Positions 33,388 through 42,758 of a stretch of 64,000 nucleotides of DNA are shown in pieces. The position numbers were made by a program, and so were the translations under genes. Source of the DNA: Crossaster papposus (taxonomy: Eukaryota > Echinodermata > Asteroidea > Velatida > Solasteridae). Location: the NCBI GenBank assembly GCA_037893245.1, contig JBAIAA010000077.1, forward strand, positions 372,001 to 436,000, written 5' to 3'. The notes below the pieces were generated by a model that saw only the letters and a program-made list of their open reading frames with translations, ran no database searches and was not told the DNA's origin. The first letter of the stretch is position 1. Each line of letters starts with the position of its first letter.

Positions 33388-35130
33388 ATGAAGAAACGTT
33401 TGGCGAGGAACGAGTCAGTCCATAACGGGGAAAAATTCTTTTCCCCGGGACGGCCCGTTTCCTCGGGGGATCGTACCGGTGGCGTTGAATCGTCTCACCG
33501 TGACGGCTCCCCCAGCCAGCACTCGGAGCTGCAGGAGGCTCCGAGTGCTGCCCGTCCCGTTGACCGGGCCGAGGACACTATCCAGTCCCCGGCCCCGGCC
33601 AATACACCCGGGACTAGCCAACGTAAAGGGTCCCGCCCCGGCAAGGTTATTTCTAAAAAATCTTCCTTTGCCGGTGCGGGCCCGAAGAAGGGCCGTCAGC
33701 CGAAGCTGACAACGGCTCCACTGTTATCGGACAATGTCCGTTCCGATTCAGTGGTTACCGGGCCCTCGGGCTTCCCCGGCCCTATGGCCCCGGCCACGGG
33801 GCTGCGTGACGGCCTGCTGAAGCAGACCGATCACGCTTCATCGCCCGGTAGTACAGTGCTAACAGAATCTCACTGTACTACTCGAGCACAAGCGGGACAG
33901 CTGTCTCTCGCTCCGTCCTTCGGGTCGGATTTTGGGCCCTATTCGGGCGTACCAGCCCTACCGGTTCTTCAGTCGTCCCCGGGAACTTCTCTGAAATCTT
34001 CCCGGGCCGGACCCAAGAAGAAATCAAAGAAGAGCCGACAGACATCGAGCTCTTCTTCGGAGGGCTCACACCAGGACAAACGGCATCGTCCCCACGACGC
34101 CGTCTCTTCGGCTGACTTCATGCAGGCCTTTCAGTCTATCAGTGCCTCGCTGTCAGCTATTGCCTCGGCTCATCGACAGCCAGCCCCACCCGGTCTCGGG
34201 GAACGGGCTGGTGGAGCACAGGACGGCCACGACATCCCGCATACAGTGAGTCGTGCCCCATCCTCCCCTCCGGCTATAAGCATCCATCCTTCGATGACCT
34301 TACTGCCGGAACCGGGGGAAACTACTCTCGCTCCGTCGGGTCCGGCCCACGCTACCGATCTGCGTGATGACCCGGCCCGCTCCCCGTGTTCGCCTCGCCC
34401 GTCCCATTCCGGGGATTCGGCCGAGGACGAGGACGAATGGGCTCAGCTTCAGCGTCTTTCTATCTCCGAGACTGAGTTGCGCCTCGTCCAACGCGACATG
34501 GTTCGCGTCTTGAAGCTCCCGCAGCCTGAAGAGCCCGCCGCCGTAGAACGCAGATCTTTCAAGCGCCGGACGGGCTCATCGGAGTCCCGCCATACTCCAG
34601 TTTTTTCGGAGTTACCACTGGATCAGGTGTGCGTGGAACGCTTCAATGCTATAGCGGGGGAACCCACTTGGAAACCCTATCGTAAGCGTGCGTTGGCTTA
34701 CTATCGTTTCCCTCCGGCGGACTTTGGACAATTCTTTAGTCCGCCTGCCTTGCCGGACTCTGCCAGAGACAAACTGGCAGCGGATGGCGGTTCTTCGACA
34801 TCGAAATCCCCTTTTTCGGATCGATCTCGAAACAAGCTAGAGGATATCTTAAGAAAATTAGATACAGCCTCTCGCTTCGGATCGCGGACATCTTCATTCC
34901 TCCTCCTTCTCACGGAGTACCTTGTCTCCGGCTGTGAGGAGGATTCCTCCATACCTACGGATTTGTTGGCGGCGGCTTTCCATTGCCTTGACTTTGGTTT
35001 ACGCACAGTTCTCGAGCAGTTTACTCGGATCTCGACTCTGGCGACTTCTTCCCGTCGGGCTAACGTTTTGGACGCGCTCTTCCTTCCATCGGAGGGCGCT
35101 CGCAAACGCCTTGAGACCCTACCCCTTTGA
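33388..35130 (+). CDS. DIRS Gag-like protein, main part
   Basis: 580 residues from the ATG at 33388. The open frame runs further upstream to 33175, but that ATG lies in the P-type element's terminal repeat, so 33388 is the likelier native start. The first half is Pro/Ser/Gly-rich with basic KKKSKKSR; the second half (QVCVERFNAIAGEPTWKPYR, then LSALFLP-like LDALFLPSEGARKRLETLPL) has the style of the C-terminal half of DIRS ORF1 proteins. It should package the element RNA. The frame stops at TGA (35128-35130) and continues in the same frame. Confidence 0.75.
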   Translation: MKKRLARNESVHNGEKFFSPGRPVSSGDRTGGVESSHRDGSPSQHSELQEAPSAARPVDRAEDTIQSPAPANTPGTSQRKGSRPGKVISKKSSFAGAGPKKGRQPKLTTAPLLSDNVRSDSVVTGPSGFPGPMAPATGLRDGLLKQTDHASSPGSTVLTESHCTTRAQAGQLSLAPSFGSDFGPYSGVPALPVLQSSPGTSLKSSRAGPKKKSKKSRQTSSSSSEGSHQDKRHRPHDAVSSADFMQAFQSISASLSAIASAHRQPAPPGLGERAGGAQDGHDIPHTVSRAPSSPPAISIHPSMTLLPEPGETTLAPSGPAHATDLRDDPARSPCSPRPSHSGDSAEDEDEWAQLQRLSISETELRLVQRDMVRVLKLPQPEEPAAVERRSFKRRTGSSESRHTPVFSELPLDQVCVERFNAIAGEPTWKPYRKRALAYYRFPPADFGQFFSPPALPDSARDKLAADGGSSTSKSPFSDRSRNKLEDILRKLDTASRFGSRTSSFLLLLTEYLVSGCEEDSSIPTDLLAAAFHCLDFGLRTVLEQFTRISTLATSSRRANVLDALFLPSEGARKRLETLPL

Positions 35131-35469
35131 GGTAATGACCTCTTCGCCGGGAAATTTCAAGAATCAATGGAAGCCGAAGCAAAGCGGATCGAGGCTACCG
35201 ATAAGATTAATCTGAAGAAGCCAGACGCTCCGCCCGCCAAATTTGCCCAAAGGCCCAAGCCTACAACGGTTTTCCGCATCCCGCGCCGTCAGCCCCTGAA
35301 GTCAGTTCGGGGCGGCCCGCGGGGTCGAGGTGGCTACCAGGGTCGAGGTGGCAACCAGATGGGTTCGCGTTTTACTCGCCCCCAGTCTGCCGTTGGTCGC
35401 CAGACCCAACAAGGATCGCGCGGCACCCATGCACCGGCCCCCCGTTTCTCCGGGGGCTGGCGTAAATGA
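35131..35469 (+). CDS. DIRS Gag-like protein, C-terminal RGG part after in-frame TGA
   Basis: Directly after the TGA the same frame reads GNDLFAGKFQESMEAEAKR, the expected continuation of DIRS ORF1, and ends in an RGG-box tail (GGPRGRGGYQGRGG) suited to binding nucleic acid. Either a single nonsense mutation or stop-codon readthrough separates it from the main part; mutation is the simpler reading. An internal ATG at 35167 would give a 100-residue product. Confidence 0.6.
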   Translation, partial: GNDLFAGKFQESMEAEAKRIEATDKINLKKPDAPPAKFAQRPKPTTVFRIPRRQPLKSVRGGPRGRGGYQGRGGNQMGSRFTRPQSAVGRQTQQGSRGTHAPAPRFSGGWRK

Positions 35470-37540
35470 CGCGATCGCGCCGAAGCGGCCCCCCTCCGAC
35501 GGACCCGTGGGCGGCCGCCTCCAATATTTCGTAGGGTCCTGGGCTCAAGTTTCGTCCGATCGATGGGTACTCGAAACCATCAGACACGGTTACGTGTTAA
35601 AATTTACGAGTCCCCCTCCGTCGGACACATTCGTCCGCCAGACTCGAGTTCCATCAGAGCTGGCGAAACGTCGCGCTCTGGAGGAAGAGATCAAGTCTCT
35701 TCTTTCCAAGCGTGCGCTACGCGTGGTCCCGTACGGAGCCACGCCATCGGGTTTCATGTCAACCTTTTTCCTCGTCCCGAAAAAGGGATCCGACACCTGG
35801 CGCCCAATTCTAAACTTGAAGCCCCTCAACAAGTTTATCAAACCGCGTCGGTTCCGAATGGAAACACTCAAGTCCATCTTCGAGTCCATCGATTCCCTGA
35901 CGTGGGCGGCGAGCCTCGACCTAAAGGACGCCTACCTCCACGTGCCCATTCATCCCGATCATTACAGGTTTCTCCGTTTCATGTACAAAAGCGTCTTGTA
36001 CCAATTCACGGCGCTCCCCTTCGGGCTTTCAACTTCCCCACGCGTGTTTACGCGGGTGGTAAGAGAAATCGGCGCGGCGCTTCGCAAACGCGGTCTAGTG
36101 ATATTTCAGTACCTCGACGACTGGATCGTTTTCGGCAGATCTCACGAAATCACGGCCAACGCGGTCCGCGAGACCTGGGACCTGACGGAGAGCTTGGGGT
36201 TCATCATAAACTCAGCCAAGTCTCATCCTCTTCCATCACAGTCTCCAACTTTTCTGGGCGCGAGACTAGATCTCCGCGCGCGATTGGCCCGCCCGACGGA
36301 CGAGCGTGTGGCCAATCTGTTCCAGTGTGTCAATCTTTTTCTGTCTGTTCCACTGGCCCCAGCACGTGCGTGGCTGAAATTGCTGGGTCTTATGGCCAGT
36401 ATGATAGACTTGGTGGATTTTTGCAGGCTTCGAATGCGCCCGATTCAGCTCCACCTCCTCACGTTCTATCAACCCAGTCGACACCATATCGACCATATGG
36501 TACCGACTTCACTATGGTTAGTCCCTCACCTTCGTTGGTGGACAGTTCCCACCAACCTTACGCGAGGACGCAGATTCAGTCAGCCTCGACCATCGGTCAC
36601 CGTCACGACCGACGCTTCACTGTCGGGCTGGGGGGCTACGTTGCCCCCCTGTCAAGTAGCGAGGCTCTGGGATGCCGAACACCGCACATTCCACATCAAC
36701 ACTCTGGAATTGATTGCGGTGTCCAGGGCTTTGGAACACTTCCTACCCTCGATCTCCGGTCGGGCAGTTCGCGTTCGTTGCGACAACATGACTGTGGTAG
36801 CGTACATAAATCGCCAAGGGGGCACCAGGTCAGCTCGCCTTTGCGCACTGACCTGGGAACTCCTTCATTGGTGCATGCGACACAAGATTGTCCTGTCAGC
36901 GACCCATCTCCCGGGCGTGGAGAATGGCACCGCCGACGCCTTGTCCCGGGGTCATATCATTCCGACGGAATGGTCTCTGCTCCCTCCGGTGGTTCGGTCG
37001 ATCTTCACTCTGATCGACCGGCCTCACGTCGATCTTTTTGCGACGTCCCTCAACAATCAACTGCCGGTTTATTGCTCGAGGTTTCCCGACCCCAACGCCT
37101 GGCGGACAGACGCTCTAGCAATTCATTGGGACGGGCTGTTCGCTTACGCCTTCCCGCCCCTATCCCTCATCGCCCGGGTCTTGTCCAAGATCGAACAGGA
37201 GAATTGCAAAATCCTTCTGGTGGCCCCGTTTTGGCCTCGCCAACCGTGGTTTGCCAGGCTAATCAGGCTCCTCGTGTTCAGACCCGTGATTCTTCCACGG
37301 CGTCCGGACATCCTGTTTCAGCCCCAGTCGGGTCTTCTTCATCCGGCACCGGAAGGTCTTCACCTGACGTGCTGGATGTTATCCAACGATCCCTCCGCTC
37401 AGCGGGCCTTTCAGATCGGGCTGCAGTCGTTGCGGCACACAGTCGCAGGCCATCAACCCGATCCGTATATAACAGCAGACTACGTCATTTTTATAAATGG
37501 TGCCGGCGTCACTCTCACTGTCCCACCGATTCTTCTGTAG
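35330..37540 (+). CDS. DIRS reverse transcriptase/RNase H polyprotein
   Basis: 736 residues, overlapping the Gag tail by 140 bp in another frame. RT spans about residues 115-330: WRPILNLKPLNKFIKPRRF, AASLDLKDAYLHVPIH, LPFGLSTSPRVFTRVV and the active site FQYLDDWIVF. RNase H follows at about 425-550: VTTDASLSGWGATL, NTLELIAVSRAL, RCDNMTVVAYINRQGG and NGTADALSRG. The C-terminal region (VDLFATSLNNQLPVYCSRFP, APFWPRQPWFARL) is the segment that follows RNase H in DIRS elements, compared by some authors with a methyltransferase. The frame is intact and the catalytic residues are present. Confidence 0.92.
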   Translation: MATRVEVATRWVRVLLAPSLPLVARPNKDRAAPMHRPPVSPGAGVNDAIAPKRPPSDGPVGGRLQYFVGSWAQVSSDRWVLETIRHGYVLKFTSPPPSDTFVRQTRVPSELAKRRALEEEIKSLLSKRALRVVPYGATPSGFMSTFFLVPKKGSDTWRPILNLKPLNKFIKPRRFRMETLKSIFESIDSLTWAASLDLKDAYLHVPIHPDHYRFLRFMYKSVLYQFTALPFGLSTSPRVFTRVVREIGAALRKRGLVIFQYLDDWIVFGRSHEITANAVRETWDLTESLGFIINSAKSHPLPSQSPTFLGARLDLRARLARPTDERVANLFQCVNLFLSVPLAPARAWLKLLGLMASMIDLVDFCRLRMRPIQLHLLTFYQPSRHHIDHMVPTSLWLVPHLRWWTVPTNLTRGRRFSQPRPSVTVTTDASLSGWGATLPPCQVARLWDAEHRTFHINTLELIAVSRALEHFLPSISGRAVRVRCDNMTVVAYINRQGGTRSARLCALTWELLHWCMRHKIVLSATHLPGVENGTADALSRGHIIPTEWSLLPPVVRSIFTLIDRPHVDLFATSLNNQLPVYCSRFPDPNAWRTDALAIHWDGLFAYAFPPLSLIARVLSKIEQENCKILLVAPFWPRQPWFARLIRLLVFRPVILPRRPDILFQPQSGLLHPAPEGLHLTCWMLSNDPSAQRAFQIGLQSLRHTVAGHQPDPYITADYVIFINGAGVTLTVPPILL

Positions 37541-38424
37541 AAACAGTGGGTGACTTCCTTTTGTACCTATTTGAGAGTGGCCTATCTACGGCCACAATCA
37601 AGAATTACCGTTCAGCCATCTCGGCGATCCATAAAGGTTTCCCGGACGGTTCCTCGATCTCTGACAACCAGGCATTGGGTCATCTTGTTCGGGGCATGTT
37701 CGTTGATCGCCCCCCGACACGTAAACTCGTCCCTTCCTGGGACCTATTCCAGGTGCTCTCGGTCTTGTCTAGAGCACCATTCGAGCCCCTGGCCAATGCC
37801 TCTTTATTACAGCTATCGCTTAAGGTTGCCTTTCTGTTAGCTGTTGCTACCTCCAGGCGCCGTAGTGAGCTACATTCTCTTTCATTAGAGCCAGGGCACA
37901 TCCGTTGGGAACCTGCCGGTGTCCGTCTGATTCCTAGGACGAATTTTCTCTCAAAGAATCAGTCCGCTTCTTTCCTCCCGCCTGATATCTTTGTTCCAGA
38001 CATTAAGTCTTTCTCATCGATCTCGTCCGACAAGCTTTGGTGCCCGGTCCGGGCTCTCAAATGGTACGTCGAACGAACTCGACCGTGTAGGGGTGACCTC
38101 AAGCAATTGTTCATTACTACGGTCCCACCTTACCGACCAGCGTCCCGTGACACCATCTCTCGATGGCTTGTGACGGCTATCCGTTCGGCCCTCTCTGATT
38201 GGCCGAACGAACCTGGGTCTTCTGTCCGGGCTCACGATGTAAGATCAACATCAACCTCGTGGGCCTTCTTCAAGGGCGTTCCCATCGCAGACATCGTCAA
38301 GGCTGCTTCATGGAAATCTGCTAGCACCTTCACGGAATGTTACCTGAAGGATGTCTTACAATCTGAGGGCATTGCTGGCAGAACCGTCCTGAAGGCTGCT
38401 GCAGCCTCATCTCGGCGTCATTAG
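35563..38424 (+). CDS. DIRS tyrosine recombinase ORF, overlapping RT
   Basis: The frame is open for 953 codons and overlaps the RT frame for 1978 nt. Only the part from about residue 600 is recognisable. It has an N-terminal core-binding segment (STRSVYNSRLRHFYKWCRR, TATIKNYRSAISAIHKGF) and the catalytic domain with R near 765 (ATSRRRSELHSL), HDVR at 891-894, ASW near 917 and the nucleophile Tyr927 (FTECYLKD). It would insert the circular DIRS DNA without target duplication. Translation may start well inside the frame; the upstream Arg/Pro/Ser-rich reading could be a by-product of the RT codons. DIRS1 of Dictyostelium has a comparable overlap. Confidence 0.88.
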   Translation: MGTRNHQTRLRVKIYESPSVGHIRPPDSSSIRAGETSRSGGRDQVSSFQACATRGPVRSHAIGFHVNLFPRPEKGIRHLAPNSKLEAPQQVYQTASVPNGNTQVHLRVHRFPDVGGEPRPKGRLPPRAHSSRSLQVSPFHVQKRLVPIHGAPLRAFNFPTRVYAGGKRNRRGASQTRSSDISVPRRLDRFRQISRNHGQRGPRDLGPDGELGVHHKLSQVSSSSITVSNFSGRETRSPRAIGPPDGRACGQSVPVCQSFSVCSTGPSTCVAEIAGSYGQYDRLGGFLQASNAPDSAPPPHVLSTQSTPYRPYGTDFTMVSPSPSLVDSSHQPYARTQIQSASTIGHRHDRRFTVGLGGYVAPLSSSEALGCRTPHIPHQHSGIDCGVQGFGTLPTLDLRSGSSRSLRQHDCGSVHKSPRGHQVSSPLRTDLGTPSLVHATQDCPVSDPSPGRGEWHRRRLVPGSYHSDGMVSAPSGGSVDLHSDRPASRRSFCDVPQQSTAGLLLEVSRPQRLADRRSSNSLGRAVRLRLPAPIPHRPGLVQDRTGELQNPSGGPVLASPTVVCQANQAPRVQTRDSSTASGHPVSAPVGSSSSGTGRSSPDVLDVIQRSLRSAGLSDRAAVVAAHSRRPSTRSVYNSRLRHFYKWCRRHSHCPTDSSVETVGDFLLYLFESGLSTATIKNYRSAISAIHKGFPDGSSISDNQALGHLVRGMFVDRPPTRKLVPSWDLFQVLSVLSRAPFEPLANASLLQLSLKVAFLLAVATSRRRSELHSLSLEPGHIRWEPAGVRLIPRTNFLSKNQSASFLPPDIFVPDIKSFSSISSDKLWCPVRALKWYVERTRPCRGDLKQLFITTVPPYRPASRDTISRWLVTAIRSALSDWPNEPGSSVRAHDVRSTSTSWAFFKGVPIADIVKAASWKSASTFTECYLKDVLQSEGIAGRTVLKAAAASSRRH

Positions 38425-38906
38425 TCGCTTCGCCTCTCCTCGTTTTTCGGTGAGTACGACATTGCTCTTCCTCAGATTAACAGATTAGTGATATGGTTTA
38501 TTCACATGTGCTCGCTTTAACGATTCACGTGTATATCTACCTATTTATCACTTGCCCCAGTGACTTTTTTCCTCAGGACGGTCTATACATATCATCCGTG
38601 CTGATGATCTCTATGTCCTCGGGCTGACGAATTTTGGGTTTTCCGCATCCTCCTTTCGATGCTCCAGCCCGTTTGTTTCCAAGGGTTCTACTTGTGGTTG
38701 ATTAAATAAGATACATTTTGTCTTGATACTTATTTACTCCAGACTAAGCCTACTGGTTGTAGGACTTTTTCGGAGGTTGCACATACAACCTCTGAAACAG
38801 AGTTTGGAACCGCTTTAGTTAGCACGTCTTATTGCGACCGTGCAGTTCAGGACCCTTATTCACAGTAGCATCTCGCATACCCTCCACCGGTCTACGGTGC
38901 CATATC
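38425..38906 (+). other. DIRS 3' non-coding region
   Basis: Between the recombinase stop and the internal complementary region; no ORF or recognisable motif. A short hairpin CTCCAGACTAAGCCTACTGG is not clearly functional. Confidence 0.5.
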
Positions 38907-39006
38907 ATGCATAATGTAGTGGCTCTACAGGTAAGTAGAGTGACGTAGACTCCCCCCCCCCACAGTAGTGTGGTAGGGGTCTACGAACGAATACTTACCT
39001 GTAGAG
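38907..39006 (-). repeat. DIRS internal complementary region
   Basis: 38907-38950 (ATGCATAATGTAGTGGCTCT through GTAGAC) is the reverse complement of the left outer end 29273-29316. 38952-39006 (CCCACAGTAGTGTGGTAGGG through ACTTACCTGTAGAGC) is the reverse complement of the right outer end up to about 39242. In DIRS elements this region templates joining of the ends into a circle. Confidence 0.92.
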
Positions 39007-39061
39007 CTCCCCCCCGCCTCCCCACTTATTCTCGATCTTGTGATTGTGCTTTAGCACGCAC

Positions 39062-39242
39062 GAGAAAAGAGGATGCCAACATGGCGCTCATACCGCGGGG
39101 CACTGTGGGAAGGGTCAACAGAGGGCGCTATTGTGAGAAAAATCTTAGCGTTGACGCCTGCCGGCTAGGACTATGCATAATGTAGTGGCTCTACAGGTAA
39201 GTATTCGTTCGTAGACCCCTACCACACTACTGTGGGGGGGGA
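39062..39242 (-). repeat. DIRS right inverted terminal repeat
   Basis: Starts GAGAAAAGAGGATGCCAACA, inverse of the inner left repeat, passes GTTGACGCCTGCCGGCTAGG (inverse of the outer left repeat) and ends with a unique outer part ACCACACTACTGTGGGGGG that is also represented in the internal complementary region. Confidence 0.9.
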
Positions 39243-39819
39243 TTTCACCTGGTTAATCATTTTTAAATTCTTTCCCGGTAATTTCCCCATTTGTATGTGA
39301 CTGGTTTCCTGCTTAATTTAGGAAAGTAAATTTTGTTTACAAATGTACATGTTCATGTACATGTACTTGGGAATCTTGACTATTTTTTAGGTTTCTATAA
39401 CCACATTTATTCTGCACCGCAAAATGAGTGTACAATCAGTATTTTCGGGGGAAAACTTAGTTAAAAGTTTGGTACTTAATTTGAATAGTATATAATGGAC
39501 AATTTAAGTGGCTACACTTCGTGCTTTGATGCCACATTCTGGATGGAATAAAATAACATTTGCGAGGGAAAAAAAACCAACATCATGCTTCATTGATTGA
39601 ACTGTTGTGTTTTGCAATTATAGAAAAGTGGCACCTATAGTGTTTATTTTAGCTCCCTGTAAGTGCACATATTGAATCAGCTCATTGCACCTAAAGTGTA
39701 TTATGAGTAGCTATTTTTGAGTGCTGTTGTTGTAGCACTCATGAAGGTGCTGAATCAGCACAGAACGTGCAGTCACTATACAAGCACCTAGAAGTGCAAC
39801 TTTTTAGATCTTCAAGAGC
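39243..39819. repeat. Intron sequence, part of an older interrupted MITE
   Basis: Mostly unassigned. The text just left of 39820 and right of 40503 (TTAGCACTTTGTTTTTTAGA) appears to belong to one older element with CACTCTAAAAAACAAAGTGC-type ends; a similar CACTCTAAGAAACAAAGTGC word is at 27493. Confidence 0.4.
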
Positions 39820-39821
39820 TA

Positions 39822-40501
39822 ATGGCCCAGTCACAATGTCGGCGATCTGTCGGGGATTAGTTTTGGCCGGGGGTCGTCGTAGAAAATAAAGAATCCTTGA
39901 ACAATCCTAGCAATAATCCTAATAAAAGTGGAGCAGTCACATTGTCTGAGATTTTTTCAAGGATTTTGACCCGGTTTTGTCGAAAAATCGTGGGATTAGC
40001 CTCCGATCGCCTCCGATTGCATCGGAGACGCCCTTATATACACGACGATTTACTACGATTCCACCGTACGATTCGTCGGAGACGATCACAGAAAGCGTAC
40101 GAATCGTCGCAGGGCGCCTCCGATTCAGTCGGAGGGCGCCGGAGACCACTCGCAGACATTGAATCTCAACCTGAATTTCCAATCCCACACAGAATCTTGC
40201 GACTAGTCTCAGATTATTCGGAGGACGCCTCCGATTAATCGGAGGGCATCGTAGGTCATCGGAGATTGTGTCTGGGATGCCCAAAATGGGTGAAAAATCT
40301 TGCGAGCAATCTTAACATTTTAAGTTCAAAGTTGGGGACCGCGACGGGTGTGGCGATGCCAAAAAAATCTGCGACAAGCCGCAGGCGTCCGGAGAGCGCC
40401 TCCGACGGGTGCAAAATCGTGAGATCTGTCTCAAGATTTTGTTCAAATTTCCCGGTTTTACCCATCGCCGACGCATCGCAACTGATTTGTGACTGGCCCA
40501 T
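39822..40501 (+). mobile_element. 680-bp MITE, TA target, GC-rich palindromic interior
   Basis: Ends ATGGCCCAGTCACAA and TTGTGACTGGCCCAT with flanking TA at 39820-39821 and 40502-40503, as in Tc1/mariner-type MITEs. The interior is built of mirrored words such as GGCGCCTCCGATT, AATCGGAGGGC and TCGTCGGAGACG that can fold into several hairpins; this opens frames of more than 110 codons on both strands, which are not genes. Confidence 0.75.
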
Positions 40502-40670
40502 TAGTTAGCACTTTGTTTTTTAGAGTGCAGTCACTCTCATAATCATCTTTATTTAGGCATGCGCAATATACTACTAAATAGTCCGGATTGCATAGAGTCT
40601 ATTTCTATACCAGTGCTTATTATCAATCTATCCCGCCGTAGTATGCTATTATATGTCTTCCCGCTCATTT

Positions 40671-40994
40671 TAAAGGTAGGATACACCATTGGTATTTGTT
40701 GAATTATCAGGAATGGGTGGATTTAGGGGATTGTATTATGATCGTTTAACTGAACTGTTTTCAACCGGCGTCGGCCAGTGGTTCCTATGTTGTTATTGTT
40801 TTGTTGCGATCGCGCTCCGGCGATCGTAATGTTGTTTTCCAAAATTCAATTTTTCGAAACAATTATAGGATATCTAGCGGAATCATTTTTGCTAGATGCC
40901 TACAATCATTATTTACTTTTAAATAAGTAAGACCTTTTTAATAATTCGGTAGTGAGGGTTTTTTATATCTGCAAATGGTGTATCCTACCTTTAA
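40671..40994 (-). mobile_element. MITE of the AGGTAGGATACACC family, copy 2
   Basis: TTAA borders with AGGTAGGATACACCATT and AATGGTGTATCCTACCT ends; the interior has GTTGCGATCGC and GGCGATCGTAA. Orientation is opposite to copies 1, 3 and 5. Confidence 0.85.
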
Positions 40995-41139
40995 CACTTT
41001 TATCACACAAATCCCCCAATACCGACACTTTAATTTTGTCGTCGAACATCGCCAAGCTCAATCCTCAATTTAAATTTCAAAAAGCCATCCGCTAGATTCC
41101 ATTCAAGGTTTAGTATAATAATTCCAATATGTATCATAC

Positions 41140-41563
41140 CAATTCATCTTAAATTTGTGAAATTCGTTAAATTAAAAATAAAAGCAAATTCGTTTGTTAT
41201 CTTTTAATTTGAAACTGCTTTCGTTCAATTTCGTTACTCTATTACTCTAATTTCTATTGCTGACCTTTTGAAATTGAAATTCAGAACTGAGCTCGGCAAT
41301 GTTCAGGGACGAGAAATACAAGTCTTTTTATAGGAACAAATTACAGTAGGTGTTGCACATAATTTACATGGCCTTCGTTTCTACTGATAGGTTTTCTCGG
41401 TCAATTTCGGCAAATGAAGCAGCCGATGTTCGTGCGTTCGAATTAATCAAAGCTTTTTTGCCCCTCCAGTTTTTACTGCGTTTCAAATGCAAAATTCAGG
41501 CATTCAATTTCGTTTTGATGCATTCAAATTCCTTTAGTGGAGATTTTTACTGATTTTCTTTTT
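41140..41563. repeat. AATT-word repeat region
   Basis: Dense words TTCAATTTCG, GAAATTGAAATTC, GCATTCAAATTC and TTCGGCAAATGAAGC. They resemble, in reverse, the text inside the 21.6-25 kb array and the 59.5-60.6 kb intron. No gene. Confidence 0.45.
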
Positions 41564-41905
41564 TCAATTTCGTAAAAAGGCAATCAATTTCGCTAAATGA
41601 GAATTCAAATAAGTATGATAAAGAAATGCAAATAAACAGATAAATTGTACAGGGTAGTAAAGAGGGAGGCGCTTCAGCTGGATCATCGGGTTGGCACCTT
41701 CCGGGAGTTGGGCTCGCACGTGAGGCTTCGCATTGTCGTATAATGAGGTATAGGGGTTCGTCGTCTGGGAAAACTGAAGCACACTCTTGAATTGTGTCCG
41801 CAAGACACTTCTCGAATTTCTCTCTATATGTGTGCCCAAACAGTTTAAAACTGGTTTTCATTGGGGCCCTGCATACATCATTAAATAAAAACATGGTTTT
41901 CATTG
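41564..41905 (-). pseudogene. Fragment of an IS630/Tc1-like DDE transposase
   Basis: The minus strand reads FKLFGHTYREKFEKCLADTI and FPDDEPLYL, then after a frame change LYDNAKPHVRAQLPEGANPM and QLKRLPLYY. D-N-A-(K/R)-P-H-V followed by LPPYSP-like text is the second catalytic block of IS630-Tc1-family transposases. A 39-bp tandem duplication (GGTTTTCATTGGGGCCCTGC) at 41849-41928 disturbs the upstream end. Confidence 0.5.
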
Positions 41906-41929
41906 GGGCCCTGCATACATCATTAAATA

Positions 41930-42758
41930 AAATAACAGTACATATAAATACAACAACATTTACACAAAATTACAAACAGAATATTTACAGACGTACAAGG
42001 ATATTTACAGGAATCCAAAACATTGATACTAATTCTGATAAGAGATGGACGAAAACCCGCAAAACAAAGCCCTTTTATGGGGATAAAAAGAGAAGGGAAA
42101 ATTCACATCCGGCTCCACATTATAGTGGCAACCAAGTTATAACTCCTTAGATCAGCGCAATTGGCAAAATATCCAACGGGTCATGCGGAGCTCCGATTTA
42201 AATGTGCCTCTAAAGAAAACCATGAGATTAACAGCGATTTGAATGTGGCTGGCCCGTGCGGACTGCTTGCTGCACTTGGTGTTGCAGCTACATCAATATA
42301 GGGTATTATCGTGTCTCGCCATTAAAAGGGAATGTATATCCTTCGCTTCTAGACGGATGAATGGATTGGATTGGGGGGGGGGGGGGGGGGGCGTTAGTTA
42401 TAGGAAATATTGTTACACTGACTTATTTGATGTTTTGGGTTCGTATGTTAAAACAAATCTAGAAAACGAATCACCGTGAAACGGAGCAATTGTTGACGTT
42501 TGGGAATTAAGGTCAGAGAATCAATTGTACCCCTTCACCGATGTAAAAATTTGTAATTGTTATTTTGTAGAATCATGGGGAATCCATATTTTAAAACTGG
42601 ACATTTCGACGTCGAGTTATTTCGCAAGGGTTTATATTAAATGTACGTACCTCTGTCGACTGTCGTCCTTGTGTAGAACGTAAAATACATTGTTTAGGGG
42701 GCAAAACAACCGAACCTACCAGGATTCATATGCGGGTACAGATTAATATTAATTACGC
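41930..42758. other. Intron sequence
   Basis: No gene recognised. A G run lies at about 42376-42391. Confidence 0.35.

Larger units (their letters stand above)
29273..39242 (+). mobile_element. DIRS-type tyrosine-recombinase retrotransposon, interrupted by a P-type element
   Basis: All parts of a DIRS element are present: split, non-identical inverted terminal repeats (29273-29338 plus 33184-33280; 39062-39242), Gag, RT/RNase H, an overlapping tyrosine-recombinase ORF, and an internal complementary region (38907-39006) whose halves are complementary to the two outer ends. Without the 3.85-kb insertion it is about 6.1 kb. There is no target duplication, as expected for recombinase-mediated insertion. 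The coding part is visibly GC-richer than the surrounding intron. Gag has one in-frame TGA and the left repeat is split by the P-type element, so this copy is probably immobile, though the decay looks slight. Confidence 0.92.

Noticed and set aside
39897-40284. Overlapping 113- and 115-codon ORFs on both strands
   Set aside because: Both fall in the palindromic interior of the 680-bp MITE and mirror each other.
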